A stretch of DNA of 64,000 bases, from the NCBI RefSeq assembly GCF_038443385.1, contig NZ_CP151726.1:9486001-9550000 (forward strand), in the 5' to 3' direction. A model generated the notes under the pieces. That model did not search any database. It saw only the letters and a program-made list of their open reading frames with translations, and had not been told where the DNA came from. This document shows, one piece after another, positions 36,527 through 45,370 of the stretch. Made by a program: the position numbers and the translations under genes. Position 1 is the stretch's first letter, and every line of letters starts with the position of its first letter. Origin of the DNA: Stieleria varia (lineage in GTDB: Bacteria; Planctomycetota; Planctomycetia; Pirellulales; Pirellulaceae).

Positions 36527-37045
36527 CTATCTGGAATGCGGCTTCAAGTGACCGAGGATGTGCCCGAGTAACTCCCGGGCTGCTTCGACTTGGCGGTCTT
36601 CCCGAGCCTTCGCTCGGAGCCGAATGCCGATCGTGGACGCCTCGATGTCGCCGTTTGTTCGACGGGCAAACCCGATGAAGACCTGACCGTCCTGCTCTGG
36701 CGGCGCCCCCGGCCCCAGGTGCCCGGTGATCGAGCCCGCGATGTCGGCTTGGCGGGTATTTCGCAACGCTCCCACTGCCATTTGCTGGGCTACTTGGGGG
36801 CTGACCGCCGTGAATTGGTTCAAGATCTCAGGTGACACCTCCAACCACTGCGACTTCGTGGCCTCTTGATAGACCACTGCCGAGCCGCAGAGCCAAGAGG
36901 AGATTCCGGGGACAGTTGCCAAGCTGGCCGCAGCCAACCCCGCCGTGCAGCTTTCCGCGAGGACCAATTGAGTCCGTGATCCTGCGAGTTGCTCGGCCAA
37001 AAGCAATGCCGCTTGCTTCAGATCGCTTGCTGAAGTTGTTGTCAT
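36527..37045 (-). CDS. CinA-family protein (C-terminal PncC-type nicotinamide-nucleotide amidase domain)
   Basis: A 172-residue protein consisting of a CinA C-terminal domain only. The family deamidates nicotinamide mononucleotide in pyridine nucleotide recycling. Signature parts are LVLAESCTAGLAAASLATVPG (active-site Ser region), GSAVVYQEATKSQWLEV and the glycine loop GSITGHLGPGAPPEQDGQVF. It lies between recA and the ribosomal operon on the same strand. A cinA-recA neighbourhood is found in several bacteria, though here a clear recA terminator separates them. Confidence 0.9.
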   Translation of the reverse strand: MTTTSASDLKQAALLLAEQLAGSRTQLVLAESCTAGLAAASLATVPGISSWLCGSAVVYQEATKSQWLEVSPEILNQFTAVSPQVAQQMAVGALRNTRQADIAGSITGHLGPGAPPEQDGQVFIGFARRTNGDIEASTIGIRLRAKAREDRQVEAARELLGHILGHLKPHSR

Positions 37046-37458
37046 GGGCGATGGGAGGTGGGGAAAAGGATCGGCTTTTGATTCGATTGCTCATTGGCCA
37101 CAGCGCGATAGAGAACGCGCGGTTTCCGAGTATAGGCGTAAGAACCGGACGCTATCGCGTGGCGGCTAATAGACGCAGAGTGTTTTGATTCACCGCAATA
37201 ATGTCCCAAGTTCTATTCACCCGTCGCCGAAGGTTAGCCCGAATTATTCATGCGGATGATTGATTTTAGCGCAAGCAGATTCTCGACAATGAGTTACGTC
37301 ACCGCTGGGAAATGCAGATTGCTTTTCATAACCCGACGACCTAAGAATCCACCCCACGGTTCCATGAAAAAAAGCCGCCCGCGGCGGGGCGCGGACGGCT
37401 TGGCAAAACGATTCGCAAACGAGTCATCTCATGGGCGTCTGACACCGCCCACTGTAGA
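37046..37458. other. Intergenic region between recA and the CinA-domain gene
   Basis: 413 bp without a gene. It holds the recA terminator and a copy of the motif TTAGCCCGAATTATTCA (37232-37248). The same motif, with one change, occurs at 34276-34292. Nothing else was recognised. Confidence 0.55.
37367..37401 (-). terminator. Rho-independent terminator of recA
   Basis: On the minus strand, the stem AAGCCGTCCGCG/CGCGGGCGGCTT (one G-T pair) with a short C-rich loop is followed by a run of seven T. It lies about 57 bp after the recA stop. Confidence 0.92.
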
Positions 37459-38598
37459 TCAGCTATTGGAGATTTCTTCGCCGACTTCTTCGCTGTCCAG
37501 CGCTTCGGCGTCGTCGGTCATCACGGCTTCGTCGTCCAATGGTGCCGCGAATCCGCCTGCTGCCATCACCTTTTGGGTGATTTCATCGCGGACATCGACG
37601 TTCTCGATCAGGAAATTACGAGCCTTTTCCTTTCCTTGACCCAAATAGGTCTCACCATATTTGAACCACGCCCCGCTGCGGGTGACGACACCGTGGGTGG
37701 CACCCAGATCCAACAAGTCGCCTTCGTAGCTGATGCCGTTGGAGTGCATCATGTCGAACTCAGCAACTCGGAACGGAGGTGCAACCTTGTTCTTGACGAT
37801 CTTTGCTTTCACACGTTGACCGACTTGCTCCTCGCCATCCTTCAGTGCACCGGTGCGACGCACATCGATTCGGCAGGAAGCGTAGAACTTCAAGGCACGA
37901 CCACCGGGAGTCGTTTCGGGGCTGCCGAACATCACACCGACCTTTTCACGGATCTGGTTGATGAAGATCACCGCGCACTTGCTCTTGGCGATCGCTCCGG
38001 TCAGCTTTCGCATCGACTGGCTCATCAAGCGAGCTTGCAAGCCGACGTGGCTGTCGCCGATTTCGCCTTCCAATTCTTTCTTGGGAACCAATGCCGCGAC
38101 CGAGTCGATCACGATCACATCGACCGCGTTGCTCTTGATCAGCATTTCGCAGATCTGCATGGCTTCTTCACCACTGCTGGGCTGGCTGACCAACAAGGTG
38201 TCCAGTTCGACACCGAGCTTCTTGGCCCAACTGGGGTCGAAAGCGTGTTCGGCATCGATGATCGCCGCGATCCCTTCCTGCTTTTGTGCTTCCGCACAAA
38301 CGTGCAAGGCCAGCGTCGTTTTACCGCTGGACTCTGGGCCATAGATTTCGATGATTCGGCCACGTGGGATGCCTTGGCCGCCCAACGCCATGTCCAAACT
38401 CAGACTTCCCGTCGGGATGCCTTCGATTGTCAAGCAGTGCGACGCACCCAAAGGCATGATCGAGCCTTCGCCGAACGCTTTGTCGATCTGCTCCAGCGTG
38501 GTCTTCAGTCCCGGTTCGCGTTCCAACACTGCTTTGAGTTTTGGATCGACAGCAGGCTTCTTTGATTTGGTCGGTGCTTTTGTTTTCTTTGCCATCAA
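37459..38598 (-). CDS. recA: Recombinase RecA
   Basis: A 379-residue recombinase for homologous recombination and SOS induction. Walker A is GPESSGKTTLAL, Walker B is DVIVIDSVAALVP. The MAW-type segment (IDKAFGEGSIMPLG) and L2/ssDNA-binding region (NQIREKVGVMFGSPETTPGG) are also visible. There is a lysine-rich N-terminal extension (MMAKKTKAPTKSKKPAVD) and an acidic tail (DDEAVMTDDAEALDSEEVGEE), the latter usual in RecA. It is divergent from a DinG-like helicase. Confidence 0.98.
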   Translation of the reverse strand: MMAKKTKAPTKSKKPAVDPKLKAVLEREPGLKTTLEQIDKAFGEGSIMPLGASHCLTIEGIPTGSLSLDMALGGQGIPRGRIIEIYGPESSGKTTLALHVCAEAQKQEGIAAIIDAEHAFDPSWAKKLGVELDTLLVSQPSSGEEAMQICEMLIKSNAVDVIVIDSVAALVPKKELEGEIGDSHVGLQARLMSQSMRKLTGAIAKSKCAVIFINQIREKVGVMFGSPETTPGGRALKFYASCRIDVRRTGALKDGEEQVGQRVKAKIVKNKVAPPFRVAEFDMMHSNGISYEGDLLDLGATHGVVTRSGAWFKYGETYLGQGKEKARNFLIENVDVRDEITQKVMAAGGFAAPLDDEAVMTDDAEALDSEEVGEEISNS

Positions 38599-38946
38599 TT
38601 AAATCTCCCCGAGCAGTGACATGTAGAACGAGATGGTCATGGTAGCGATCTGTGGAGATAACGGCAACCAAATGAACCCTCTTGCTGGCGGTCGACTCTT
38701 ATCGAACCTCACCAAGCTTTGACACAAGTAGTATTCGCGATCCTGAGGACACGTCTGGTCCGGTGACGCTGTAACCTGGAAAAAGCTATGATCGAAGTCC
38801 CGATATCCCCCTACGCTGCCCGACAAAGACTGCCTAGCTTAACAGCAACTGTCGCAATCGTTGTCACCCTATCGGAAACAGCCTCTGACAAGCCATGATG
38901 GCGAAACACTGATCGGCAACGCCTCTGGATCAAAGAGACCATTGAA
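38599..38946. other. Divergent promoter region between recA and the DinG-like gene
   Basis: 348 bp that must carry promoters for both genes. I looked for inverted-repeat LexA boxes of the E. coli (CTGT-N8-ACAG) and Gram-positive (GAAC-N4-GTTC) types and saw no convincing one. A TTTGACAC stretch lies at about 38718-38725. No gene or RNA was recognised. Confidence 0.5.
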
Positions 38947-41028
38947 TTGAGTGATGAATCCTCCCAGCCGAACGATGACTCTGAGCCGTTGACCGTTGAC
39001 ACGGTGCTCGGCGCGGGCGGATTGATCTCACGACGTCTGGCCAACTACGAGCCACGCGCCGCACAGCTTGAAATGGCCAACGCGGTAGCTCAAGCGCTGG
39101 CGGAAAAGAAGCACTTGATCGCCGAAGCAGGCACGGGAACAGGAAAGAGCTTTGCCTATCTGATCCCGGCTGTCTTGCATGCCACCGATAGCACGACGTT
39201 GATCAACCCTGCCAAGCCCAACGAAAAACCTCGCCGACCGCGAATCCTGATTTCCACGCATACGATCAGTCTGCAAGAACAACTGCTCGCCAAAGACGTT
39301 CCTTTGATCAACAGCGTGATCCCTCGCGAGTTTTCCGCGGTGTTGGTCAAAGGACGCAGCAATTACATCTCGTTGCGTCGTCTGGATCGGACGTTGGGCA
39401 AGATGACTTCGCTACTGACGTCCGATGTTCAATACGCGCAAATGCGGGAGATCCAAAAATGGTCCAAGACCACGACCGACGGGACTCGCGCCACGCTGCC
39501 GATCAAACCGGACGGCCAAGTCTGGGACGAAGTGGGCAGTGACACGGGCAATTGTCTTCGGCAAAACTGCCCGACCTTCAAAGACTGCTTTTATTTCAAA
39601 GCTCGACGACGAGCCAGTCATGCCCAGTTGCTGATCGTCAACCACGCGATGTTCTTTAGCGATCTCGCGTTGCGTCGCGATGGCGTCTCGCTATTGCCCG
39701 ACTACGACGCTGTCATCTTGGACGAATGCCACACGATCGAGTCCGTTGCCAGCGATCATTTGGGTCTGCGGTTGACCAGCGGTCAGTTCACCTATTTGTT
39801 TGATCGCCTGTACAACGATCAAAAACAAAAGGGTTTGCTTGTCGACAAGCAGCTTCGCGGCCTGCAAGGCGAAGTCGATCGATTGCGTTTCGCACACAGC
39901 GAGTTCTTTGCCGACATCTTGGACTGGTGGAAACGTCACGGTCAAGAAAACGGACGTGTGCATCATCCCGACTTGGTCGACAACCCGCTTTCCGAACCCA
40001 TGCGTGCCCTGGCGCGAAAGCTGTCCCAGCAGGCTGACGGAGAGAAGAACGAATCCGAGCGCAAGGAGTTTGAGTCGGCACGTGATCGCTTGCTCGTGCT
40101 GGCGGATTCATTGCAGTTGTGGATCACGCAATCGCAATCCGATTCGGTCTACTGGTTGGAAAAGACCGCGATGCGTCGCGGAGGCGAACGGGTGACCCTG
40201 GCGTCCTCGCCGATCGATGTGGGGCAATCGTTGCGTGAGACACTTTTCCAGTCCGATACGATCAAGAGCGTGATCATGACCAGTGCGACGCTCGCCACGG
40301 GTGATGACGACAAGTTCCAGTTCTTTCGATCCCGGATCGGGCTTACCGGAGGGCTCTCCGTTCGTGTGGGCAGCCCCTTTGATTACGAAAAACAATGCCA
40401 ACTGGTCGTCGTTCGTGACTTGCCCGATCCCTCTCGTGAACGTGACGCGTTCGAGAAACTGTTGCCCGAACAGATCAAGCGATTTGCCGGTCACACCGAC
40501 GGCCATGCCTTTGTCTTGTTCACCAGCTATGACTTATTGAAACGATGCGCCGAGTCGTTGAGTCGTTGGATGATCGATGAGGGACTTGAGCTGTACACGC
40601 AAGGCGGCGATGTGCAGCGAAGTCAGCTGTTGGATCAGTTCCGCGCAAATCCACGCGGCATCCTGTTCGGCACGGATAGCTTTTGGCAGGGCGTCGATGT
40701 GCCCGGAGACGCGCTGACCAACGTGATCATCACCAAGCTGCCGTTCGCGGTTCCCAATCATCCTTTGTTGGAAGCAAGGCTGGATGCCATCCGCGCCTCA
40801 GGCGGAAACCCATTTGCCGACTATCAACTGCCCGAAGCGGTGATCAAGTTTCGGCAGGGTTTTGGGCGTCTGATCCGCACACGTCAAGACTCCGGTATGG
40901 TCGTAGTGCTCGATCCCAGGATCGCGACGAAGCCCTACGGAAAGACTTTCCTGGAGCCACTGCCCAAAATGCCGGTGCACTTTGTCTCCAAAGTCCCCAA
41001 GCAGAAAACGTCGACGAAACGAAAGTAG
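38947..41028 (+). CDS. DinG/Rad3-family ATP-dependent DNA helicase
   Basis: A 693-residue superfamily 2 helicase of the XPD/DinG type, probably a 5'-3' DNA helicase for repair. Walker A EAGTGTGKSFAYLIPAV, motif Ia LISTHTISLQEQL, Walker B VILDECHTIES, and motifs V and VI TDSFWQGVDVPG and FRQGFGRLIRTRQD. Cysteines in NCLRQNCPTFKDCFYF (about residues 201-214) look like the Fe-S cluster region of the family. The first codon is probably TTG 38947. It is transcribed away from recA. Confidence 0.93.
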   Translation: MSDESSQPNDDSEPLTVDTVLGAGGLISRRLANYEPRAAQLEMANAVAQALAEKKHLIAEAGTGTGKSFAYLIPAVLHATDSTTLINPAKPNEKPRRPRILISTHTISLQEQLLAKDVPLINSVIPREFSAVLVKGRSNYISLRRLDRTLGKMTSLLTSDVQYAQMREIQKWSKTTTDGTRATLPIKPDGQVWDEVGSDTGNCLRQNCPTFKDCFYFKARRRASHAQLLIVNHAMFFSDLALRRDGVSLLPDYDAVILDECHTIESVASDHLGLRLTSGQFTYLFDRLYNDQKQKGLLVDKQLRGLQGEVDRLRFAHSEFFADILDWWKRHGQENGRVHHPDLVDNPLSEPMRALARKLSQQADGEKNESERKEFESARDRLLVLADSLQLWITQSQSDSVYWLEKTAMRRGGERVTLASSPIDVGQSLRETLFQSDTIKSVIMTSATLATGDDDKFQFFRSRIGLTGGLSVRVGSPFDYEKQCQLVVVRDLPDPSRERDAFEKLLPEQIKRFAGHTDGHAFVLFTSYDLLKRCAESLSRWMIDEGLELYTQGGDVQRSQLLDQFRANPRGILFGTDSFWQGVDVPGDALTNVIITKLPFAVPNHPLLEARLDAIRASGGNPFADYQLPEAVIKFRQGFGRLIRTRQDSGMVVVLDPRIATKPYGKTFLEPLPKMPVHFVSKVPKQKTSTKRK

Positions 41029-41045
41029 GCGACGTTACCTTTCTT

Positions 41046-42698
41046 TCACGCCACCGATGACCGGCGACCTCTTCGATTGGCACGCCATTGCTTGACGCCA
41101 TCGACGAGAATCTTAAGCCACGCGATGCTGAAGACCATGCCGATCATGGTGGCCGGCCAGTCGCCGATGCGAACGTAAAGGCTTGTCCGGTCATCCAGAC
41201 GCGGTTTCGCAATCACCGCGCCGTCGTCACCACGCGGAACAGAGTCGATGATCCGACCGCAACTGTCGATCCAAACCGTCGGCCCGTTGTTCGCCGCCGA
41301 CAGGATCGGGCGTCGACATCCCACCGCAACCAATTGGGCGCAACGTTGATGATGATCGATCACGGCCGAGTCGTCGAACCAACCATCGTTGGTCACCGTG
41401 ACGATGACCTCTGGTGCACCACCATTGTCGGATCGCAACTGGGAAACATGCCTGATGGTCACACGCTCCACAGCGGTCTCGATGCACAAGTTGGGTGCCA
41501 CAGTGGTCGAGCCGACGTCAAATCGCCGTGGTCCGTCGCCTGAGGTGACCATCGGTATCAAAGCGTGCAGTGACGGGATGTGCCCGATCAACGGAACGTA
41601 TTCACCGAACATCACCAAGTGATTCTTGCCGTACCACTGGGCGACACGCGATTGCTGGTCGACGTGGACCACACCGCTGAAGATGTCTTGTTGCTGCTCG
41701 ACACGTAGCACCCCACAGCCGACGATCAGTTGCGGCAGCGTGTCTGCTTTACCGGCAATCTGTTCTTGAACACGTCGCGCACGGAACTCAAACGCGGCTC
41801 GTTGTTGATTCAATAAACTGGTCAACTCCGTCGCCGTCAGATTCTCGGTCGCGGCGATCTCCGCTGAACCATCTCCGTCGATCCAGGGCAAGTCGGCCGT
41901 GAACATCGACTCCGGCCAAACCACGACATCGACGATTTGGTCAGCCTGTTGGACGGCCTGTGCGGATTGACGGACATAGGCGTCAAAGATTTCCAACGCG
42001 CGCTTTTTGTCTTGTTCGTACTCCACCGGCTCGCCGCGTTGCACCAAAGCAAACACCGTGGAGCCGTTGCGTGTGGGTTGCGACAACCGATAGCGACCGT
42101 AGCCAAGCGTTGCACCCAACAGGATCGCCGCAACTGCAAACGCAGCGATCCCGTTTTTGTCTCTCTCTCGCCATAGCTGGTACATCGCGGCGCTCACTAA
42201 TGCGATGACAAAACTGACCGCGTAGGTCCCACCAAGGTCCGCGATCTGGATCATCGTCGGGATGTCGGCCATCGTGTGCCCGAGCATCGCGGCGGAGATC
42301 CCCGTCAACATGTAGTTGCGAACCCACTCGGCACCGACCCAAGCGATCGGGAATGCGAGGAACATCGGCACCGACCACCGACGCAGTCGTCGAGTCACCG
42401 CGATCGCTGCGACGGGATAAACGGCCAAGTAACAGGCAAGTGCGATCCAACATGGATAGATCAGCGGATTGGCGTGGCGAAGTCCTTGTAGGCTGACCAG
42501 CCAGTACAGAGCCGCCGCCGCGTACAAATACAGGTAGTCGCGTCTCGTGCTGGAAATCGACTCGCCGCAGTGCATCCAGGGAATCAACGCGACGAACGCC
42601 AGGGGCCAAAATCCGAGCGGCGGCTGCGAGCACCACAGCAAGACCGCCCCCAACAGGGCGTACTTGCGTGAATCAGGTGGGGAATCGGGGAGGTTCAT
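41046..42698 (-). CDS. lnt: Apolipoprotein N-acyltransferase Lnt
   Basis: A 550-residue membrane enzyme that N-acylates the cysteine of lipoproteins. The N-terminal half has about six membrane segments (LLGAVLLWCSQPPLGFWPLA and others). The nitrilase-like domain holds the Glu-Lys-Cys triad: VVWPESMF, YGKNHLVMFGEYVP and APNLCIETAV. The C-terminus has VTNDGWFDDS and a last membrane helix. It is convergent with the helicase (17-bp gap) and divergent from a kinase gene. The presence of many probable lipoproteins, such as the one at the right edge, fits this function. Confidence 0.94.
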   Translation of the reverse strand: MNLPDSPPDSRKYALLGAVLLWCSQPPLGFWPLAFVALIPWMHCGESISSTRRDYLYLYAAAALYWLVSLQGLRHANPLIYPCWIALACYLAVYPVAAIAVTRRLRRWSVPMFLAFPIAWVGAEWVRNYMLTGISAAMLGHTMADIPTMIQIADLGGTYAVSFVIALVSAAMYQLWRERDKNGIAAFAVAAILLGATLGYGRYRLSQPTRNGSTVFALVQRGEPVEYEQDKKRALEIFDAYVRQSAQAVQQADQIVDVVVWPESMFTADLPWIDGDGSAEIAATENLTATELTSLLNQQRAAFEFRARRVQEQIAGKADTLPQLIVGCGVLRVEQQQDIFSGVVHVDQQSRVAQWYGKNHLVMFGEYVPLIGHIPSLHALIPMVTSGDGPRRFDVGSTTVAPNLCIETAVERVTIRHVSQLRSDNGGAPEVIVTVTNDGWFDDSAVIDHHQRCAQLVAVGCRRPILSAANNGPTVWIDSCGRIIDSVPRGDDGAVIAKPRLDDRTSLYVRIGDWPATMIGMVFSIAWLKILVDGVKQWRANRRGRRSSVA

Positions 42699-42904
42699 GG
42701 CGGCATGTTAGAAAAACCGCCCGCCGGGCGATATTGGGATATTTTCAAGCGGAGGACTCAACCATGCTAAATTGATGGCAGGCTGACACCGGCACCGCCC
42801 CACTTGCGTCGCGGTCCTATACTTCACGCACTGCTTCACTCAACGCAGCACGGTTCGCCGCCTCGACGACTCTTTTTCCGCTCCTCCAATCTCCAGTCAA
42901 CGAC

Positions 42905-44851
42905 ATGGATTCGCCAGAATTTTTGGGACCTTATCGCATCGGCGAAAAACTCGGGCGAGGCGGCATGGGCACTGTTTATGCCGGGGTCCACGAAAAGACC
43001 GGCGAGCGAGTGGCGGTGAAACTGATCGCGGAGCATGTTTCCGATGAGATGCGATTTCGTCGTCGGTTTGACGCGGAAGTCGAAACACTGAAGCGACTGC
43101 GGCATCCCAACATCGTTCGCCTGATCGGCTATGGCGAACAAGAAGGTCGGCTTTTCTACTCCATGGAACTGGTCCAAGGAGAATCGTTGCTCGCCAGGCT
43201 GAAGCGAGAAAAACGGTTGCCGTGGATGTTTGTTTTGGACGTCGCGATCCAAGTCTGCTCGGCGTTGAAGCACGCCCATGACTTGGGGGTCATTCACCGC
43301 GACCTCAAACCCGCCAATTTGGTTTTGACGCCCAGCGGCGAAATCAAGCTGGTGGATTTTGGCATCGCGAAAATCTTTGGCCACGAACAAACCGCCGAAG
43401 GCTCCGTGTTGGGCACCGCCGACTACATGGCACCTGAACAAGCCACGGGCGCAGGCATCACCTCGCGTGTGGATTTGTATGCGTTGGGCTGCGTGATGTA
43501 CGCGATGCTGTGTGGCAGGCCGCCGTTTCGTGGCAAGACGGTCTCGCAGGTCATCGAGATGGTGAAATCCAAAGACCCCGCGCCGCTGGATTTGATCGAT
43601 CCCGAATTGCCGGAGGACATTGTTCAGATCGTCCATCATCTGCTCGCCAAAGACCCTGCGGATCGCCCCCCGACAGCCCTGGCGGTCAACAACCGACTCA
43701 AGGCAATGCGTGCCGGTTTGAGCCGTCAGATGACCCTCAATGGCGACAACCTCGATACCGGAATTGAGGAACCGCATGTCGAGATCCGCACCCATGGGAT
43801 TGATCTCAGCGACGAAGCAATTGCAGGTCTAGACTCCACCGGGTCCGCCGCTACACGTCCTCATGACAATCAAACCAATGTTCATACAGGAAATGCAAAG
43901 AAAGGGCCACTGACGCGACTGGAAAACCAACGGCAAATGTCAGCCGATCCGTCGGCCGGGACAGCGGATCCATCGGCCGGAACAGTGCACGAGCCCGGTG
44001 CCGCCCCTGGGGACAACACGCTGCCAATGATCGGCAAGGCCACGAAAACGCCGCAAACTGGAACGGGATTCACGACCGGCCGCTCGGAAAACGAAGCGAC
44101 CGACGATGCCTACATGGGAACCAGGGACACGCATTTCCAAACCGTTGCCGATTCCGACACCGACGGCGGCTTCTTTCGCACAACGAACGTCGAAAGCGAC
44201 GGCAAAGCCAAACACGTTTTTTCGATCGCGGCTTTGGTGATCGGCTTGATTCTCGCGATCGTCGCTGTGTTTTACGCGATGCGAAAACCGACCGCAGATC
44301 AGTTGCTGGCAACGATCGACAACGCCGTTGCGGCCGGCCAAACAGACGAAGCCCAACGAGACATCGAGCGTTTTCTGAAACTCCATCCACAACATCCACG
44401 GGTCGACGAACTGTCTGAACTGCGTCAATCCTACCAGCTCGACGGCACACTGCGTCGGCTGCGATTGCAGTCCAAAATCAGAACCTCACAGCCTCCGGTT
44501 TATGAAACGGAGTTCCTGGCCGCAATGGAATTGCGACGCACCGAACCGGATCAAGCTCAAGAAAAACTACAGCAGTGGCTCAGCGTCTTTGTCGACCCGG
44601 ACATGACTGCCGCAGACCCTCGCACGGAGCTGCAGACGCTGGCCGAGTTTGAGCTCGCACGGTTGAAACGAGATCGTCCCGCCGCAGAGAACGAACGGAG
44701 GCTGGACGAGCTGCTCTCTCGCGTGGGCAGCGCGATGGAGTTGCCCAAAGAGGAATCGATGGAGCGTTTGAGGGCGATCATCAAACTCTATGAAGACGAA
44801 GCTTGGGCCGCCCCGGCGGTCCAGGCCGCACGCGATCAACTCAATCGGTGA
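42905..44851 (+). CDS. Transmembrane serine/threonine protein kinase
   Basis: A 648-residue PknB-type kinase. The kinase domain is at about 8-265 with GRGGMGTVYAGV, VAVKLI, VIHRDLKPANLVL, LVDFGIAK (a canonical DFG) and DYMAPEQATG. A low-complexity linker carries a duplicated ADPSAGT unit. One membrane segment lies at about 438-460 (IAALVIGLILAIVAVFYAM), followed by a helical, TPR-like extracytoplasmic tail. It is divergent from lnt by 206 bp. No phosphatase is adjacent, but a PP2C is encoded at 53 kb. Confidence 0.93.
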   Translation: MDSPEFLGPYRIGEKLGRGGMGTVYAGVHEKTGERVAVKLIAEHVSDEMRFRRRFDAEVETLKRLRHPNIVRLIGYGEQEGRLFYSMELVQGESLLARLKREKRLPWMFVLDVAIQVCSALKHAHDLGVIHRDLKPANLVLTPSGEIKLVDFGIAKIFGHEQTAEGSVLGTADYMAPEQATGAGITSRVDLYALGCVMYAMLCGRPPFRGKTVSQVIEMVKSKDPAPLDLIDPELPEDIVQIVHHLLAKDPADRPPTALAVNNRLKAMRAGLSRQMTLNGDNLDTGIEEPHVEIRTHGIDLSDEAIAGLDSTGSAATRPHDNQTNVHTGNAKKGPLTRLENQRQMSADPSAGTADPSAGTVHEPGAAPGDNTLPMIGKATKTPQTGTGFTTGRSENEATDDAYMGTRDTHFQTVADSDTDGGFFRTTNVESDGKAKHVFSIAALVIGLILAIVAVFYAMRKPTADQLLATIDNAVAAGQTDEAQRDIERFLKLHPQHPRVDELSELRQSYQLDGTLRRLRLQSKIRTSQPPVYETEFLAAMELRRTEPDQAQEKLQQWLSVFVDPDMTAADPRTELQTLAEFELARLKRDRPAAENERRLDELLSRVGSAMELPKEESMERLRAIIKLYEDEAWAAPAVQAARDQLNR

Positions 44852-44932
44852 CGATGCGAAAGTTGGTTTTGTGGCACTGCGGCGATCCGCAGGTTGCTGC
44901 CACGTGCTCCGGCGCTGGAGAATGCTGACTTA

Positions 44933-44999
44933 GTGAGCCGTGACGCGTAAGCGGCCGGGCCTACCGCATTGCCCGGTGCCTTACGGCCCACGGCTCACC
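44933..44999. repeat. REP-like palindrome (GTGAGCC...GGCTCAC)
   Basis: Imperfect hairpin of 67 bp. The arms begin GTGAGCCGTG and end CACGGCTCAC, with inner matches CGTAAG/CTTACG and GCCGGGC/GCCCGG. It sits between the 3' ends of the kinase and the DapL-like gene, before MITE copy C. Its terminal GTGAGCC matches the MITE hairpin start, but the rest differs. Confidence 0.75.
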
Positions 45000-45126
45000 T
45001 GGGTTCCTGGTTTCGATTAAGTCAGCAGTCTCCGCAGCTGGAGGAGGTCGGATCGAGCGAAGCAAGATCCGGGAGGGGGCCTACACTGTGCAAACCTCAC
45101 TGAATTGTTCAACCGGCGCGCATTGC

Positions 45127-45356
45127 CCTGGGCTGTTCAAAATTTGGTGTTGACATTGTTTTTTCAGTCCATGTTTTTGTCCCATGCATCGAAATCAAAG
45201 TGAGCCTCAGGCGCTAGCCGTGGGCCGGCACCACAATCCGCCTCAGGCCCACGGCTAGCGCCTGAGGCTCACTGGGGCGACCAGCTGCGCCGGCAGCATG
45301 GACATAAACTTGCGCAAACCCAAAAAGACACAACCCCAAACTTTGAACAGCCCAGG
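45127..45356 (+). repeat. MITE copy C (reference copy)
   Basis: The most intact copy: extended terminal repeats CCTGGGCTGTTCAAA (left) and its complement (right), continuing imperfectly for about 25 bp. The interior hairpin has perfect 27-bp arms at 45200-45226 and 45246-45272. No coding capacity. It lies between convergent genes. Confidence 0.92.
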
Positions 45357-45370
45357 CACTTGCCCGCCAG

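Noticed and set aside
38599..38946. LexA-type operator between recA and the helicase gene
   Set aside because: No palindromic match of adequate quality to either the E. coli or the Gram-positive consensus was seen.
45127..45356. MITE copies considered as conserved RNA genes or riboswitches
   Set aside because: Terminal inverted repeats, both orientations, nested insertions and multiple intergenic copies fit a mobile element better. A terminator side-role remains possible.
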